Positions 1-12,477 are shown, counted from the stretch's first letter. The stretch is 64,000 nucleotides of DNA from Sipunculus nudus (GCA_026874595.1 CM049318.1:18028241-18092240); one strand, 5' to 3'. Notes: a model not told the origin generated them from the sequence alone. Numbers and translations are program-made.

Positions 1-842
1 CTTCGGTTTATTGAATTTCTATGTGTGTTACTTTATTATATATAGTTACGGAACCTAATAACAACAGATCACGTAGTCGTGACGAGCATAAATTTTGTTA
101 TGGAGATAAATAAATCAGATTCTGTAACACTAGGCAGCGTGAAATGTCTAAGGGAATGAATAAAGAAGTCAGTGTTATTTGTTAACAAGTAATTATAATT
201 TATTCTTAAAACAACCCTTACATTACAATACACTTAATCAGTACAATTACACAGTATAACAGCAGTACAACAGCAAATCAATACATTTATACAGTATAAT
301 AAATAAAGTGTACAGTACCTAGATACCACTACTGTAACAAGACCTTTAAAACCAATAATCAACGTAAACAGTTCAAAAAGTCCAAAGTAAAGCTCTTGTA
401 ATAATCCCGAAAGCAAACTGGAGACAGGCTGCTCTATAGAGTTTGTAGAACCCGTGACACTACTGTAATTATCGGACAGGTAAAAAATTGACTCACACTC
501 TTCCGTGTCCGCTAGAATATTTCTCTCTCTCTCCCCTCCTCGGCTCTAAACACAGCCCCTTATTCATAACCTTTCATCTCAAGCCGAGAACTTTCCTTTT
601 CACGAAGAATCCAAAAGAACCCAACAATACATAATACACACGCCCAAAGAACGTTACAAGACACGCGCTCACTATGAGCGGGACCAGCCCAGAAAGTTCC
701 AGATTAGTAGGAGCGTTGTTTACAAGTCAGACACCACGCGTGGGACGGAACAGCTCGCGCGTCTCCAATTGCAACGGACAATGCTAGTGCTACTATGGCA
801 CATGTTACACCGCTGCACACAATAAAAGAGACATCTGTAACA

Positions 843-891
<49 letters not shown>

Positions 892-894
892 ATA

Positions 895-951
<57 letters not shown>
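1..951. other. intron after T37, incomplete
   Basis: Apart from the (TA)n tract I see no exon. A CTCTCTCTCTCC run lies near 524. Nothing TSR-like on either strand. Confidence 0.5.
844..950. repeat. (TA)n tract overlapping the T37 donor
   Basis: Two TA runs split by AAAATG. The T37 splice donor GTATATATA is the edge of the run, so tract length changes act directly on the intron start. Confidence 0.95.
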
Positions 952-953
<2 letters not shown>

Positions 954-1095
954 GTGCATGCTGCCTGACTGCAGCTCCTAAATTCCTGGGTCAGGCCTTG
1001 ACAGTTCCCGTTGTTACAGCTTCGCATTCTGTACTGTCTACCGTTACCGCACGTTACACTGCATCTGGTCCAGGGCTGCCATTGACTGAAAGTCC
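952..1095 (-). CDS. TSR exon T37 (last in window)
   Basis: Reads FSQWQPWTRCSVTCGNGRQY, then CNNGNCQG, QEFRSC and AACTG. Starts at acceptor TTTATAG (1096), because the nearer TTTCAG breaks phase. The donor GTATAT is the first unit of a (TA)n tract of about 100 bp. The next exon must lie left of the window. Confidence 0.85.
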
Positions 1096-1399
1096 CTATA
1101 AATATAATACAGGTTTTTTTTTAGTTATACCAAACAAAATGATTTTCATACGTTTTATTCTTTGAAATACTACATTTATAAAGGTTGATGGTTAGCTGGA
1201 TAGTCAATACCGTTTATAGCATCACTTAGGAATAATTACTAAAATGTATGTTTATATATGAATGTACAGATATAATATTGGCACAATTTGTCTATTTCCA
1301 TTGGCGACATAAGAATAATCACATTTCATTATCTTTTTCACATGACACATCAACGTAATGTTTAATTAATGGAATATTGCAATTGGTATCATCACATAA

Positions 1400-1771
1400 A
1401 CCTCCAATTTGCCTTAATATACCCTTATAAATATGAAAAACGGCTTAACGATTCATTTTTCAGTATTGCCAGGGCATGCGCAAAGATGCAACACCGTTTA
1501 ATTTATTTATGTTTCAGTATACCAGGACACAAGCCACGCTTACAACACGGTTTATTTGATTTATTGTTCAGTACTACCAAAGCTCAAGCCAAGATTACAA
1601 CACAGTCTGATTCATTTTTCTGTATCATTTGGACACAAACCGAGTTTACAACACCGTGTATTTGATTCATGTTTCTGTGTAACTTTGTCACATGCCACTA
1701 TTAGCACACCGTGTATTAGTTCTTGCTTCAATGTTACCTGGACACAAGCCAAGATTACAAGCCCGTGTATT
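1400..1771 (-). repeat. minisatellite derived from T36 exon end and donor
   Basis: About six units of 51-59 bp in the intron start, each resembling the last 35 or so bases of T36 (TGTAATCTTGGCTTGTGTCC) plus intron beginning GTATACTGAA/GTAACATTGA. Plus-strand units begin near 1738 (exon itself), 1681, 1622, 1571, 1517, 1463, with a weak one from 1400. One unit keeps CCTG|GTATAC and one has GC. Confidence 0.85.
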
Positions 1772-1887
1772 CTCGGTTGGCCCGACACAGTCGACAGTTC
1801 GACAGTTCCTGGTTCGTCGCGCTGTCCCTGTGCCGCAGGAAGCGTTGCATCGGCTAAACTGTCCCCAGTCCGACCATACGTTTGGAA
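1738..1887 (-). CDS. TSR exon T36, next to exon-derived minisatellite
   Basis: Reads WSDWGQFSRCNASCGTGTAR, then CRTVDCVG, ENTRAC and LGLCPG. The Trp ladder ends in Phe. The exon end (..TGTAATCTTGGCTTGTGTCC..) is repeated in the following intron. Acceptor CTATTTAG, donor GTAACA. Confidence 0.88.
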
Positions 1888-3005
1888 CTAAATAGAAAAA
1901 AATAGTGACATCAAAAGGTGATTACGGTCATAGCAGAAGGAATTCAAATTTTGATAGCTTATAGTGTTTTGCATTATGAACATATAATTAAAGTTCCAGG
2001 TAACACCCCGTTTAATGGAATGAATGAATTTTCTTAAGTTCATCTCAATTAATATATTTGTGTGCGAGGGTTTGGAATTTACGATATTCGAAAAAGTGGA
2101 ATAATCATGGAGAGCAAGCAGGAAGGTAAAATATTTGAAACCTTGTGTGTTCAAATATTGTTACTATACATAATGACCTATATTTCAAATAATCTGTCAT
2201 TAATAAACAAAGTTGTATTCGGTATTCTTCTCTTGTGTTCCCGTCCAATAATTAAGAATTTGTCCACATATTATTTGATATAAATAATTTAAATAATACA
2301 GGTTCGTGTATGATTTAAAATGGTGATATCGTGACAATGTAACCCTTGCGATACGCTGAACAAAAGTACAACTTTAAAGAACCGCGAATCTGAAGCTCAA
2401 TTCAGTTTAGAAATGGTCGTAATACTTAAAGTATATACCATGCATGGCCATCAACCTAATTTTAAATATTCAATAAAAAAGTTAAGGTAGGGAACGACAG
2501 TTTTCAATGTTCACCTTATGTGAACTAACATGAATACAATCCCATGCCGCGTACTTTTTTTTCTGCCAAACGACCATGGTTATTAAAGCCAACTGAATAT
2601 TAGGCAATGCCAAGGGACTATTTCTACGTAATGGTACGGTGGTTATATTATAGCACTCGGATTTATGACGATTATGAAGATTAAAGCTGTATCATACATC
2701 CTTGCTTTAACTTAAATATTCATGCACACTACAAAGTTTTTGCAATAGTTACTTTGTCCTTCTGTTTCCTGGTCAACAAATCATTAAGGGCAATTGCAAT
2801 GTATAAAGGGATAAAAATGAATTATGAATATTTTATAACTGTACCCTGTTAAAAGGAAATCCCGTGTTGATTGATTTGATTGATGCACTGCTCTGTGTTT
2901 ACTCACCAGGAGATTGTCCGTCATCGTATAAACGGAACATTGTTGGCTTGCAAGGACATGATCCGTTATAACATGTACGCGACTAGTGACTTAAGAGGAC
3001 AAGAA
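1888..3005. other. intron between T35 and T36, unique part
   Basis: AT-rich sequence with no exon, no splice-framed open stretch and no repeat that I recognise, up to the minisatellite at 3006. Confidence 0.5.
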
Positions 3006-3705
3006 CTGTTATTGCAAGTATTGAAAGGTGGACTTACCAGAACAATGAATGTTATTGAATATATTGTAAGATGTTGAGTAACAGGACAATGATAATTATT
3101 CCATTTATTGGAAAGTGTTGACTTAGCAGGATAAGGACTGTTGTTGCATGTATGGGTAGGTATTGACTTAGCAGGATAAGAACTGTTATTACATATATAT
3201 TTAGAAAGTACTGACATAACAGGACAATGATTATTATTGCATATATTTGATGGTATTGCATTACCATGATAAGGACTGTTATTCCATGTATTGGAAGGTA
3301 TTGCCTTTCTAGGACAATGACTATTATTGCAAGTATAAGGTGTCGACTTTTCAGGGCAAGAACTGTTATTGCATGTGTTGGAATTTGCTGACTTACCAGG
3401 ATAAGGACTCGTGTTGCTGGTATTTGAAGGTGTTGACTTACCAGGTACCGACTGATATTGCATGTAATGGAAGGCATTGAGTTACCAGCACAATAAATAT
3501 TATTGCATGTATTGGAAAGTATTGACTTATCAGGATAAGGACTGTTATTGCATGTTGTGGAACGTATTGCTTAACCAGGGTGACAACGGTTATGGCACGT
3601 ATTTGCAGGTGATGCTTACTAGGAAAAGGACTGATTGCATGATTAAGAAGGAATTAACTGACCCGCGCATGGTTTGTTATTGCAGGTACGGGACTGTGTT
3701 GATTG
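3006..3705 (-). repeat. minisatellite derived from T35 exon end and donor
   Basis: About 15 units of 45-48 bp with a TGCAATAACAG..CCTTATCCTGGTAAGTCA pattern on the minus strand, matching the end of T35 (TGCAATAACAAACCATGCGC) and its splice site. Several units hold a perfect GGTAAGTC. Because 45 is a multiple of three, the array stays open in one frame at 2966-3463 and repeats NTCNNSPYP-like peptides. Confidence 0.88.
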
Positions 3706-3806
3706 TCCTGGGCACGGACGTCTGATGCAGGACCTTGTTCTTTGTTGATGTCCCTTTCCACATGCGACGCTGCACGCGGAGTAGCCGCTCCACTGACCCC
3801 ATATAC
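3663..3806 (-). CDS. TSR exon T35, next to exon-derived minisatellite
   Basis: Reads WGQWSGYSACSVACGKGHQQ, then CIRRPCPG, TQSRTC and NNKPCAG. Its last 45 or so bases (..TGCAATAACAAACC..) are the founder sequence of the minisatellite that follows in the intron. Donor GTCAGT; reading through it gives QLIPS and a stop. Acceptor AATTGTAG. Confidence 0.88.
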
Positions 3807-4288
3807 CTACAATTTTATATAGGTTTTCAGTTCGCTTTGCAAAATAAATTAGATTTAAATCATATTTCCTAAACATATTAAATATTTATGTATATTTTTT
3901 GTATTTTTTAACTTAATATTTAGGCCTGTATAATCAGTGTAATTTTCTCGTTTCAAATTCTAATATCGTATCTTTAACATAAAAACGCAGGAATGTAAAA
4001 TGTTGATTCCACTCTGTTCCAAATTTCCTCCAGGAGATGTTACCTTTATATTTTGAAAATATATCATTCAGAGTGTAGCCCATTAATATACTATATAGTT
4101 AAAAGTGTGGCCTACAAAACTAGAGTCTTTACTTTATACCATGATTATTGTTATATGTTAGTATTTTATATTATATTAAGAATGCTTCATCATTATAAAG
4201 ACACACATTAATGGATTATTTAATTACGTTTAAACTGAAATAGAACTGTGACTGTACTTCTTGTATATGTGTAGAGATAGGCTGTTAC

Positions 4289-4432
4289 CTGGACATGGCT
4301 GGATGCTGCATGAATCTGACTCTGTCGAACCTCCTGGGCAGTTTGTATTACTGCATTGTCTTGTTCTTTGTCTACGACCGCCGCCACACGAGACAGAACA
4401 GCTGCTATAGCTTGTCCATTCTCCCCACACAC
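4289..4432 (-). CDS. TSR exon T34
   Basis: Reads WGEWTSYSSCSVSCGGGRRQ, then CSNTNCPG, TESDSC and PCPG. The third ladder Trp is Tyr, as in T35. Acceptor CTCTTAG, donor GTAACA. Confidence 0.9.
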
Positions 4433-5223
4433 CTAAGAGTGTAATGTTACTTGGAAAGCATCGCTATAAATCTATCGCCATAGATTTCACCAATAATAGT
4501 TGTATTTTAGAATGATATTATTTTTTTGTACCTTTTTCATGTTTTACATGAAAATCATAAGTAATGCTCAGGATGAATAACTTAGTAATATATTGCATTT
4601 TAACTTAATATCTCTTTTATTTACCCTTTTATATGTATTTCATAATGCTCCGGAAGAATAACCTAGTGATGTATTGTATTTTTAATATCTCAACTAATAT
4701 CTAATACCATCGTCTTTGCTTTGTTTAGCTTCGGCCCTACCAATCATGGACGACTGTTAATATGATTTTAAAACCTCCGGCGGCTCGCCAACATAATTCA
4801 TCAGGTTGGATATGCCATGCATTGGCATCAATTTAACCCACGTTCTTGACAAATTGTATACATTGCCTCACTAAAAAGTCTTGCTTTTTTAGGTTAGCTT
4901 TGCCTTAACCGAGTGAAAAGGACTGCTATGTCCAAGCTTATAATTCCTCAAAGGTTTTCTATGATCGAAAGGATATGCATTTAACTAAAATACTGGAATA
5001 TGTATACTCTATGTTTGTCATGGGTCATATTATGAATGTTCCACAAGTTAAGTTTTTCTATAATCTTTACAAATAACTCCTAATATTACCTTGGTTCCAT
5101 TTAGCCTACAGGCTGAAACCCTATAAAACATAAATAATACTTTTTTATAGAACCCAATACAGGGATTTTTATGTTTCGCAGTTAGCATTTCATCTACACG
5201 TGTGAGGGACAAAGTATACCAAC

Positions 5224-5367
5224 CCGGACATTCAACTGTGTTGCATGTTTGGAATTCCTGACTTGGTCCCTGGCAGGTTCCACCATTACAAGGCCTGTTG
5301 CGTCTTTGTCTACCTAAGCCACAGGTTACATTACACGTGCCCCAGGCTCCCCAAGGACCTAATGTTC
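5224..5367 (-). CDS. TSR exon T33
   Basis: Reads LGPWGAWGTCNVTCGLGRQR, then CNGGTCQG, QEFQTC and VECPG. Acceptor TTGTACAG, donor GTTGGT. Confidence 0.92.
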
Positions 5368-5489
5368 CTGTACAAGAAGGAACATGCATATCAAAACATA
5401 CAAAAAAAATTTGTGCATTCACATTTTCATACTACCACATAAATACAGAATTTCCATTTTTGTTTTCTTTTAATGTAAACTATACCAAC

Positions 5490-5633
5490 CCGGGCATTCA
5501 ACTGTGCTGCATGTTTGGAATTGCTGAATTTGTCCCTGGCAGGTTCCACCATTACAAGGCCTGCTGCGCCTCTGTCTACCTCCACCACACGATACACTAC
5601 ACGTGCCCCAGGCTCCCCAAGGGCCCAATGTTC
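5490..5633 (-). CDS. TSR exon T32
   Basis: Reads LGPWGAWGTCSVSCGGGRQR, then CNGGTCQG, QQFQTC and VECPG. Introns of T32 and T33 are also alike. Donor GTTGGT. Confidence 0.92.
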
Positions 5634-5747
5634 CTGTATAAGAAGAATGTGTATATCATAATATACACAATAAACATCTATATATCATTCGTTATATTGC
5701 CATATTAGAAAAACAGATCCATCATTTCTGATGCAAAGAATACAAAC

Positions 5748-5891
5748 CCGGACATGTATCTGTGTTGCAACTTTTATATTCCTGTGTTGACCCTTGGCAG
5801 TTTCCACCATTACAAGGCCTGGTGCGCCTCTGTCTACCTCCGCCACAGGTTGCATTACACATGCCCCAGGCTTCCCAAGCACCCAGTGTAC
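5748..5891 (-). CDS. TSR exon T31
   Basis: Reads LGAWEAWGMCNATCGGGRQR, then CNGGNCQG, QEYKSC and DTCPG. First of a close trio (T31-T33) spaced about 260 bp, all starting GTLG. A (TA)n tract lies about 55 bases upstream of the acceptor. Donor GTTTGT. Confidence 0.92.
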
Positions 5892-5946
5892 CTGCAACAG
5901 AATATGTATTGTAAATTTCAGTTGGGTTCACGTCAGTTGGCACATG

Positions 5947-5965
5947 ATATATATATATATATATA

Positions 5966-6001
<36 letters not shown>
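5947..6001. repeat. (TA)n tract upstream of T31
   Basis: TA run broken by AATT, about 55 bases before the T31 acceptor. Confidence 0.95.
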
Positions 6002-6005
<4 letters not shown>

Positions 6006-6447
6006 CCATACCAAGATTGGACGTAGTTTGGTGAGGTTGTTGATTTGCTGCTGCTGTCTTCGCCTTTGTAATATAAGGTAGCAACGTCGATGTAGCAACA
6101 ACACCTTTTTGAGATATCATATTATGAGTTGAATTAGCCATTTCTTCTCTTACTACATGAAATATTAATATGTTATATGCTGGGAGACATTAGGGGATGT
6201 CTGATTTTAGACATACTGTTCGCAAGTTATCTATATTATTCGAACTTCTAAAATGTTGTGACAAATTTCTAAAAGTGACCTTGCAGGTCAGTTAAAATAT
6301 GTTTAATTACTGATACATGTAACCGGTGTATTATAGACGCTTTCCAAAATGTCCATGTACCTGCATTCTTAATTCGTGGTTTTCATTTTGATGATTTATT
6401 TCTTTGACCCTTGAGTAACTAGCCATATCGGAAATAGGGAAACGTAC

Positions 6448-6597
6448 CCGGACAGCGGTCAGTGTTACAGTTGGCGAAGTCTCTCTTCGCCCCAGTACAT
6501 CTGTTCTCTCCCATGTCACAGGTTCTCTGGCGTTCCCTCCTGCCTCCTCCGCAGGTTTTACTGCATTTGCCCCACTGCTCCCAAGCGTTCCAGTCGC
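6448..6597 (-). CDS. TSR exon T30
   Basis: Reads WNAWEQWGKCSKTCGGGRRE, then CDMGENRCTG, RDFANC and DRCPG. The middle loop is two residues longer than in its neighbours. Donor GTACGT. Confidence 0.9.
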
Positions 6598-7462
6598 CTA
6601 ACAAATCAGGGGCATCAATATACGAATGACATGTTGAGCCAATGGGGGGTATCAGTATTATTTTCTAGGTATTCAGAAAATAATATATATATATATATAT
6701 ATATATTATAAATTAAGAAATATATATCAATTGAAATATATGAATATTTGTAAGGCAGATTTTTATTCTTCCTTTCTGTTTGATGGACTAGCATTTATAG
6801 GCCACATGTCATTTACACACGAATAAACACACAAATATGTGTGTGTGTGTCATTATTATAACTCGGGGAAAAGGATATTTCAATATTCGTGGATTTATTT
6901 AAAGAAAGGCACCCTAACATAGGCCCTAAAAAGCCCCAACCCCCGGCCAACCCCACTCTTAAAGATAAATGGATTCTAATGTAACAGCTAGAGGTAAAAT
7001 GATATCGGACCCCGATCGACCAGATAAGTGACACTTCCAACCACACGAAGTGGACCAATTTAGCTTAGATTGTCAAATATTTCAATGCCGAATCAAGCAA
7101 AGATTACGCGGAGAAAACCCGTGGTCATTTTCAGTCGTAGCGACTAACCCATGGATCAAGGGAATCAGCTCACGGATTTTACTATGAGGTTGTTAATGTG
7201 TCGCTCACCAGGACACTCCCGCACACTACATGTCAAACATAAGAGGACAAAACCAATATAAGAACGTGATGAATACGTCCTAACCAAATCAATTCAGGCA
7301 TATTCGTTTGTATATGAATTGTTCATCAATATTACAGCATTTCTTGTATAACATTGATATGTATCAATGCATCACCTGTTGATCATTTCGTATGAAATAA
7401 TGCTTAGAAAAAAAGGAATAATCGTTCACATATTTGTTAAATAAAAATTAACTAGCTAATAC

Positions 7463-7606
7463 CTGGGCAAGGATCCTCATTGCAACTTGAATATTCATTT
7501 CTAGCCCCGACACAGAATGTACCGTCACAGGTTCTAATACGTTCCCTTCTGCCGCCATCACATGACCTGCTGCAGGGTTGCCATGGAGCCCAACCACGCC
7601 AGTTAC
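7463..7606 (-). CDS. TSR exon T29
   Basis: Reads WRGWAPWQPCSRSCDGGRRE, then CDGTFCVG, NEYSSC and DPCPG. Acceptor CTATCTTAG, donor GTATTA. Confidence 0.9.
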
Positions 7607-7774
7607 CTAAGATAGAGGGAGATACATATCCATATTTATACACAAGAGCCTAATGTTCCTCACAAGAAGGGACATGTTTTCCATAATATACACAAGAAAC
7701 ATGTCCATATTCATTTTTTTATGTTGCCATATACGAAAAACTGACCCATTAGCTTTTATGAAAAGAATACAAAC

Positions 7775-7918
7775 CCGGACATGTATCTGTGTTGCAACTT
7801 TTAGATTCCTGTGTTGACCCCTGGCAGTTTCCACCATTACAAGGCCTGGTGCGCTTCTGTCTACCTCCGCCACAGGTTGCATTACATGTGTCCCAGGCTC
7901 CCCAAGCACCCAGTGTAC
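7775..7918 (-). CDS. TSR exon T28 (copy of T31)
   Basis: Reads LGAWGAWDTCNATCGGGRQK, then CNGGNCQG, QESKSC and DTCPG. Nearly identical to T31, including flanking intron; the copied piece also carries the first bases of the exon that follows T31, ending near 7650. Donor GTTTGT is weak but shared with T31. Confidence 0.9.
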
Positions 7919-8939
7919 CTGCAACATATTATAAATTGTACCGTCACAGGTTCTAATCACATTTGTACAGCCTATCAGTGAATTCTAAATAAAGTTTAGG
8001 ATTGTAATTGACATTTTAAATCCGAAAACAAGGACACAGCCTTATTAACCTAAACACGAAATAAAGTCACTTCAGGGGACATGAGTTCTAAACTAATTGT
8101 GTATATATGATTTTCGTTGCATTTTCATTACATTTTTATCAGAAGTCCAAGTATCATCTTCCTTCACTGAATGAAAATATGGGCGACTTCTTTACATAAG
8201 ATGTAGTGGTAAAAATTTTAAAATCTGGGTATTATATTTATTTTATGTATTATGAAAGATAACGCTTGGAAAGTTTGTGAATCATTTGGCTATGCATCGA
8301 TAGCATTCCATGATTTTGTGACCGTCATTTAAAAATCTAACATATATGAGGAGGAAAAAGCAGCATAAAAAAGCCGACGCAATGTTTGGTCTCAGTCTAA
8401 ATTTATACTTTTTGCTTTCACCTCTTTTGCTTTAAAAAAGGGAGACACTCAGCAAATGACACTTAATTGGGCCTATTCCGATATCTGAGGTATACTAACT
8501 AAAGATGATGATCGATTTAGCCATTTATAAAATATGCGGAAAATGCCGATCCCACGTTGCATAATCTTTTCGTTTTGCTTATACCCACTTGTTTCCATAA
8601 TGTGGGGCCGTGCTAAAATGATCCAAACACATTCAGCGAAGACACATCAGGTGAAACAGATTTTTGAAAATGACCTTTTCCAAATTATAAATAGATAGCA
8701 TTAAAATGACGAAATTATCTTATCTATGCATCTGTCTAGTGGATTGTTTCTCTTCCCCGGCAAAGCTTTATCTTTTGAGCCGGAATACCCCTAAAAACGT
8801 GTTTTGTCCTGTATCATTTTTTTAAATTTTACGATTTTATGAAATAACCATTTAAGTGAACTGTTGCATCCGTTCATTTTATGCATTATACATTTTTTAT
8901 AAATAAGTTAAAATTCAATATATAAGTTCATATCCTCGG

Positions 8940-9070
8940 TCAGAAAACACTGGATTATACCCGTTGGTGCGTCCGCCTTTATACTCAAGATACCGACCAT
9001 AATGTAAACTCAGTCTTGGCTAGAGAGGCGACCACCCAAGTCGTCATGAGGCTATGACGAAATCTATAGA
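8940..9070. repeat. dispersed repeat, copy 1
   Basis: Shares TATACCCGTT, GACCATAAT / GATCATAAT, TCTTGGCTAGAGAGGCGACC and CACCCAAGTC with 9430-9560. Unknown family, no coding. Confidence 0.6.
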
Positions 9071-9160
9071 TCTATCCAGCGTACATACACAAACAGTTTT
9101 CTTAATAAAAAATAGCCAGCCAAAACGGTTTTAATGGGACGTGGATAATGTATCGCTCAC

Positions 9161-9304
9161 CAGGACACTCCCGTACAATGCACGACTCTGTACCACTTGA
9201 CGGTCCTGGGCAGTTAGAAGGGCGGCAGATCCTGACTCGTCGTCTGGTGCCGGAACCACAGGTCATGCTGCAGCTTGACCAAGTTTGCCATGGAGACCAT
9301 ATTC
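9161..9304 (-). CDS. TSR exon T27
   Basis: Reads WSPWQTWSSCSMTCGSGTRR, then CRPSNCPG, TESC and ECPG. Acceptor GCAATCAG, donor GTGAGC. Without splicing the frame stays open past the exon through ERYIIHV to a stop at 9102. Confidence 0.9.
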
Positions 9305-9424
9305 CTGATTGCATCATACACAATTAAAGATACATTTGTTGTTTTGAAATATTTCATATGTTTGGTTTGTGGTAACCGTTCCACTGTTAATGGCTCTTGA
9401 ACTAAGTTAAGAAACAGCCAGCAG

Positions 9425-9570
9425 AGACTGGTTTATACCCGTTGTAGCCTCCCGCTTCTTCAACGAAAGACGGATCATAATTTCAACGCAGTCTGGCCTA
9501 GAGAGGTGACCACCCAAGTCCCGATAGGCTGAGGCAAGCCAGGTCACGGGAGACTGCCCGGTAATCTGTT
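9425..9570. repeat. dispersed repeat, copy 2
   Basis: Second copy, running further into AGCCAGGTCACGGGAGACTG. The two copies flank exon T27 in the same orientation. Confidence 0.6.
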
Positions 9571-11576
9571 AATCTACCATAATACTCTGAGTGAAAGTCC
9601 GGGATGGGCACTTTATATTTAGGTCTTAGGTGACCTATATAATTTAGGTGGTTGCGTTAAAACATGGACTTGGACATTTTGTATATTTGTGTGACAGGAT
9701 GCTGTTCAAACAGATTTCAATTATTCTTGTCACCTTAAAATCATTAATATTTGTGATAAGATCATTTTCCCTTTAGTGTGATTGTTGATATTAATGCAAA
9801 AATTATAGCTATGTATAACAGATTCGTCGAATATGTTAAGAAGATCGCCCAGTTTGGGGAGATTATTGGTGTACAAAAAAATATCATATTAAATCCCCAA
9901 AGTTATAATTACTCTGGAATGTATTAAACATCCCCTCAATGATCCCTATGCACTTTTTATTTATCTTCAACTCGAAAGTAAACTTACTTCACAGAAAAAC
10001 GGCCTACACAACACATGCCTCCGACGGTCACACAGGAGAGATAAAACAATAGCCTTTCTAGCCGACTTAAAAAGATTCAATATTTACTAATCGTCCTACT
10101 GCATCAGATAAAAATGATGCAGTGGTCCTCTTGAAAGAGGCCTCTCCCTGCATTTGTAACAAGCATGCAATAATCAGGCAAGTTACAATAGAATTACAAA
10201 CCATGCAAATGAAACAGGAGGAATTTCAGGCATAGCGAGGCATAAATGGCTAAAAAAACAACGTTGATATATACTCGGTTACTAAAACACAACTTCAACA
10301 TTTCGTTTATGTTAGTCAAACAACAGGATTTACTATAAATAAGGTAGGCAGGCAAAGCTGGTATTAACAAAGAGACGAACAGTTTTGAATAGCACATTAA
10401 AGAAATCTGAGCAGTCAATAACATCCAGCACATTAATAATGAAGAAGTGGCTAAGCATTTTGTTAACTTTTGCCATCATCTCTCAAAGTTATTTCAGACT
10501 AAGGGGTTATATTCCAACATCCCCCGATAAGTTTGTACTGAACATAATAACTTTCTCTTATATATAATAGTTACTGCCAAGCCTGCTTCTCCAAACTAAA
10601 ATGGATACTAATGATATAGATTAAAAACTTTGAAACTAGCTTCACGTATATTATGGCTTTTCTCAGTGAACATACCCTTCTCATCCCACTCAGTTAAGTC
10701 CGCACAAATAACTTCCATATACAAGAGTCGAGCAACAACAGATTATATTTTTCACGATCGGCCTATATATGTGTCCCTATATCGCATGCATATACGAAAA
10801 GGTTTTCTATGGTCAAATGTTACACCCCTAAAACCGCATGACGTTATCACACATGATTATTCTGCTTTCTGAAATATCAATCGACTCAAACAAATTCACA
10901 TAAAGTTTTGGACATTTGGCTTCAAGAAAAAGACACTAAACATTTTACATGGACTTGCTTCCTTGACCTGAAAAAAAATGAATTGAAATTTACCAGTCAT
11001 GATATTTTCATAGAAAAAACCATTGCGGTTTCTATATTAAATCACATGATCTTATAAGGAAAACGATCTTTCAGATAGAAATCATAATTTTAAATTCGCT
11101 GCAAAATTATCTTCAAAGTAACAAAGTGAAAACTGGAATACTACGTTCGGTATTAGGGTGATACTTTTTATAATATATGTCAATGATATGACCGGAAACA
11201 CTACCGTATGCCGATGTAGTCGTTTTGAGGTAGATACCATAATTTATTTATCATATTGTCGTTGTTCGTTTGTTTTACATGATTTTACTTTGTAAAAATT
11301 GTATTTCCATAGAGGGCCCTGTTGCAGATCTTACATTTTTTTTCTAATCGAGTTAGCCTGTATAAATATTTTCAATAAAAATATTTTATTATAATTATTA
11401 ATTTTAATATTTTTTTGAATTAAAAAAATGCTTGCCACTTGTCTGATACTAATTTGCAGTTCAACCTAATACATCACATGAAGTTGCAATATTTAACATT
11501 TTTAATGTATTTAACCTTCCATTTTAATCAGGATTACCTAGACAGCATGATATATTTAATATACATTTTTACTTAC
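9571..11576. other. intron between T26 and T27
   Basis: About 2 kb with no TSR remnant. Open stretches here lack domains and splice support. Confidence 0.5.
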
Positions 11577-11717
11577 CAAGGCACGTCCCACTGAAGCAAG
11601 TCGAGGTTTCCTGAGATCTTCCCTGACAACCCGTGCCATCACATGTGCGTGTTCTCTGTTGTGTCCCTCTTCCACATGTGACGTTACAGCTACCCCAGGC
11701 CGACCAGTTTCCCCAAA
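11577..11717 (-). CDS. TSR exon T26
   Basis: Reads WGNWSAWGSCNVTCGRGTQQ, then CDGTGCQG, SQETSTC and GTCLG. NWS and NVT are possible N-glycosylation sites, unusual in the Trp ladder. Acceptor ATTCACAG, donor GTAAGT. Confidence 0.9.
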
Positions 11718-12477
11718 CTGTGAATCAAATTAAAGGGTTTCTTTTCAGATTGAACAAAAAATAATTTCGCAAAAAGGCCATGCAAACCATGCTCTACAGA
11801 TTCGCTAATCGTTTATATAGTTTTGAAAATTAAGACCAGGTCCTTGGAAATGTTACTTATTTGTGCTAGGGTACAAATTCCGTGAAAGAATTCTTTAACG
11901 TATGGACAATGAACTAAATTGAAAAAAAATACACCACTTCGAATATTAAAGCAATTTTGCACCATATTTTTGTTTAGAGAGTCCGTAAAACAATATTATT
12001 GTTTGACCTAATTAATTATATTTATAATATTCTATTTTTATTTAGTAAAATTGACTACATTGATATATTGAATATATAATAAACAAAAAATATAAACACA
12101 AACAAAGGCACAGAATATCCGAGCATCCCCCAACTAGGTAGCATAATTAGACTGGATGTATTAAACAATGTGAAAATCAGGAGGGAGATTCTGTTATCTT
12201 GACCTTTGACCCAGTGGACTAAAAATCTCCCTTTATAAGTCGGTGAGCAGTGTGTGTAATCCTGAAGGTATGGGATGAAAAGTTCAGCTAAAAATGCGTC
12301 CACAATCTCTTGGACTCAAAAGAAGACACTTGTGTTGATCTTTGACCCCGCGGCCTCACGTTTTATCAGGATATACCTCTATATGTAAAAGATTAAAGAA
12401 TTTGGTCAAATGGTTTGGCTTAAATTGGAAACACGGAAGGACTGACCTGCGCACGAAAGGAGGCGTCACTATATACA

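Noticed and set aside
704-1027. Open frames with long Ile-Tyr runs
   Set aside because: They are translations of (TA)n tracts; the same holds at 5722-6141, 12648-12899, 30929-31129, 50320-50655 and 57013-57345 outside the TSR parts.
1369-1895. Plus-strand open frames near 1.4-1.9 kb
   Set aside because: Antisense shadow of T36 and its minisatellite.
2966-3477. 165-codon and 141-codon open frames as genes
   Set aside because: They are two frames of the 45-bp minisatellite; openness follows from a period divisible by three. No independent coding evidence.
10194-10872. Several 60-80 codon open frames at 10.2-10.9 kb
   Set aside because: Typical of AT-rich intron DNA; no domain, signal peptide with splice support, or repeat protein.
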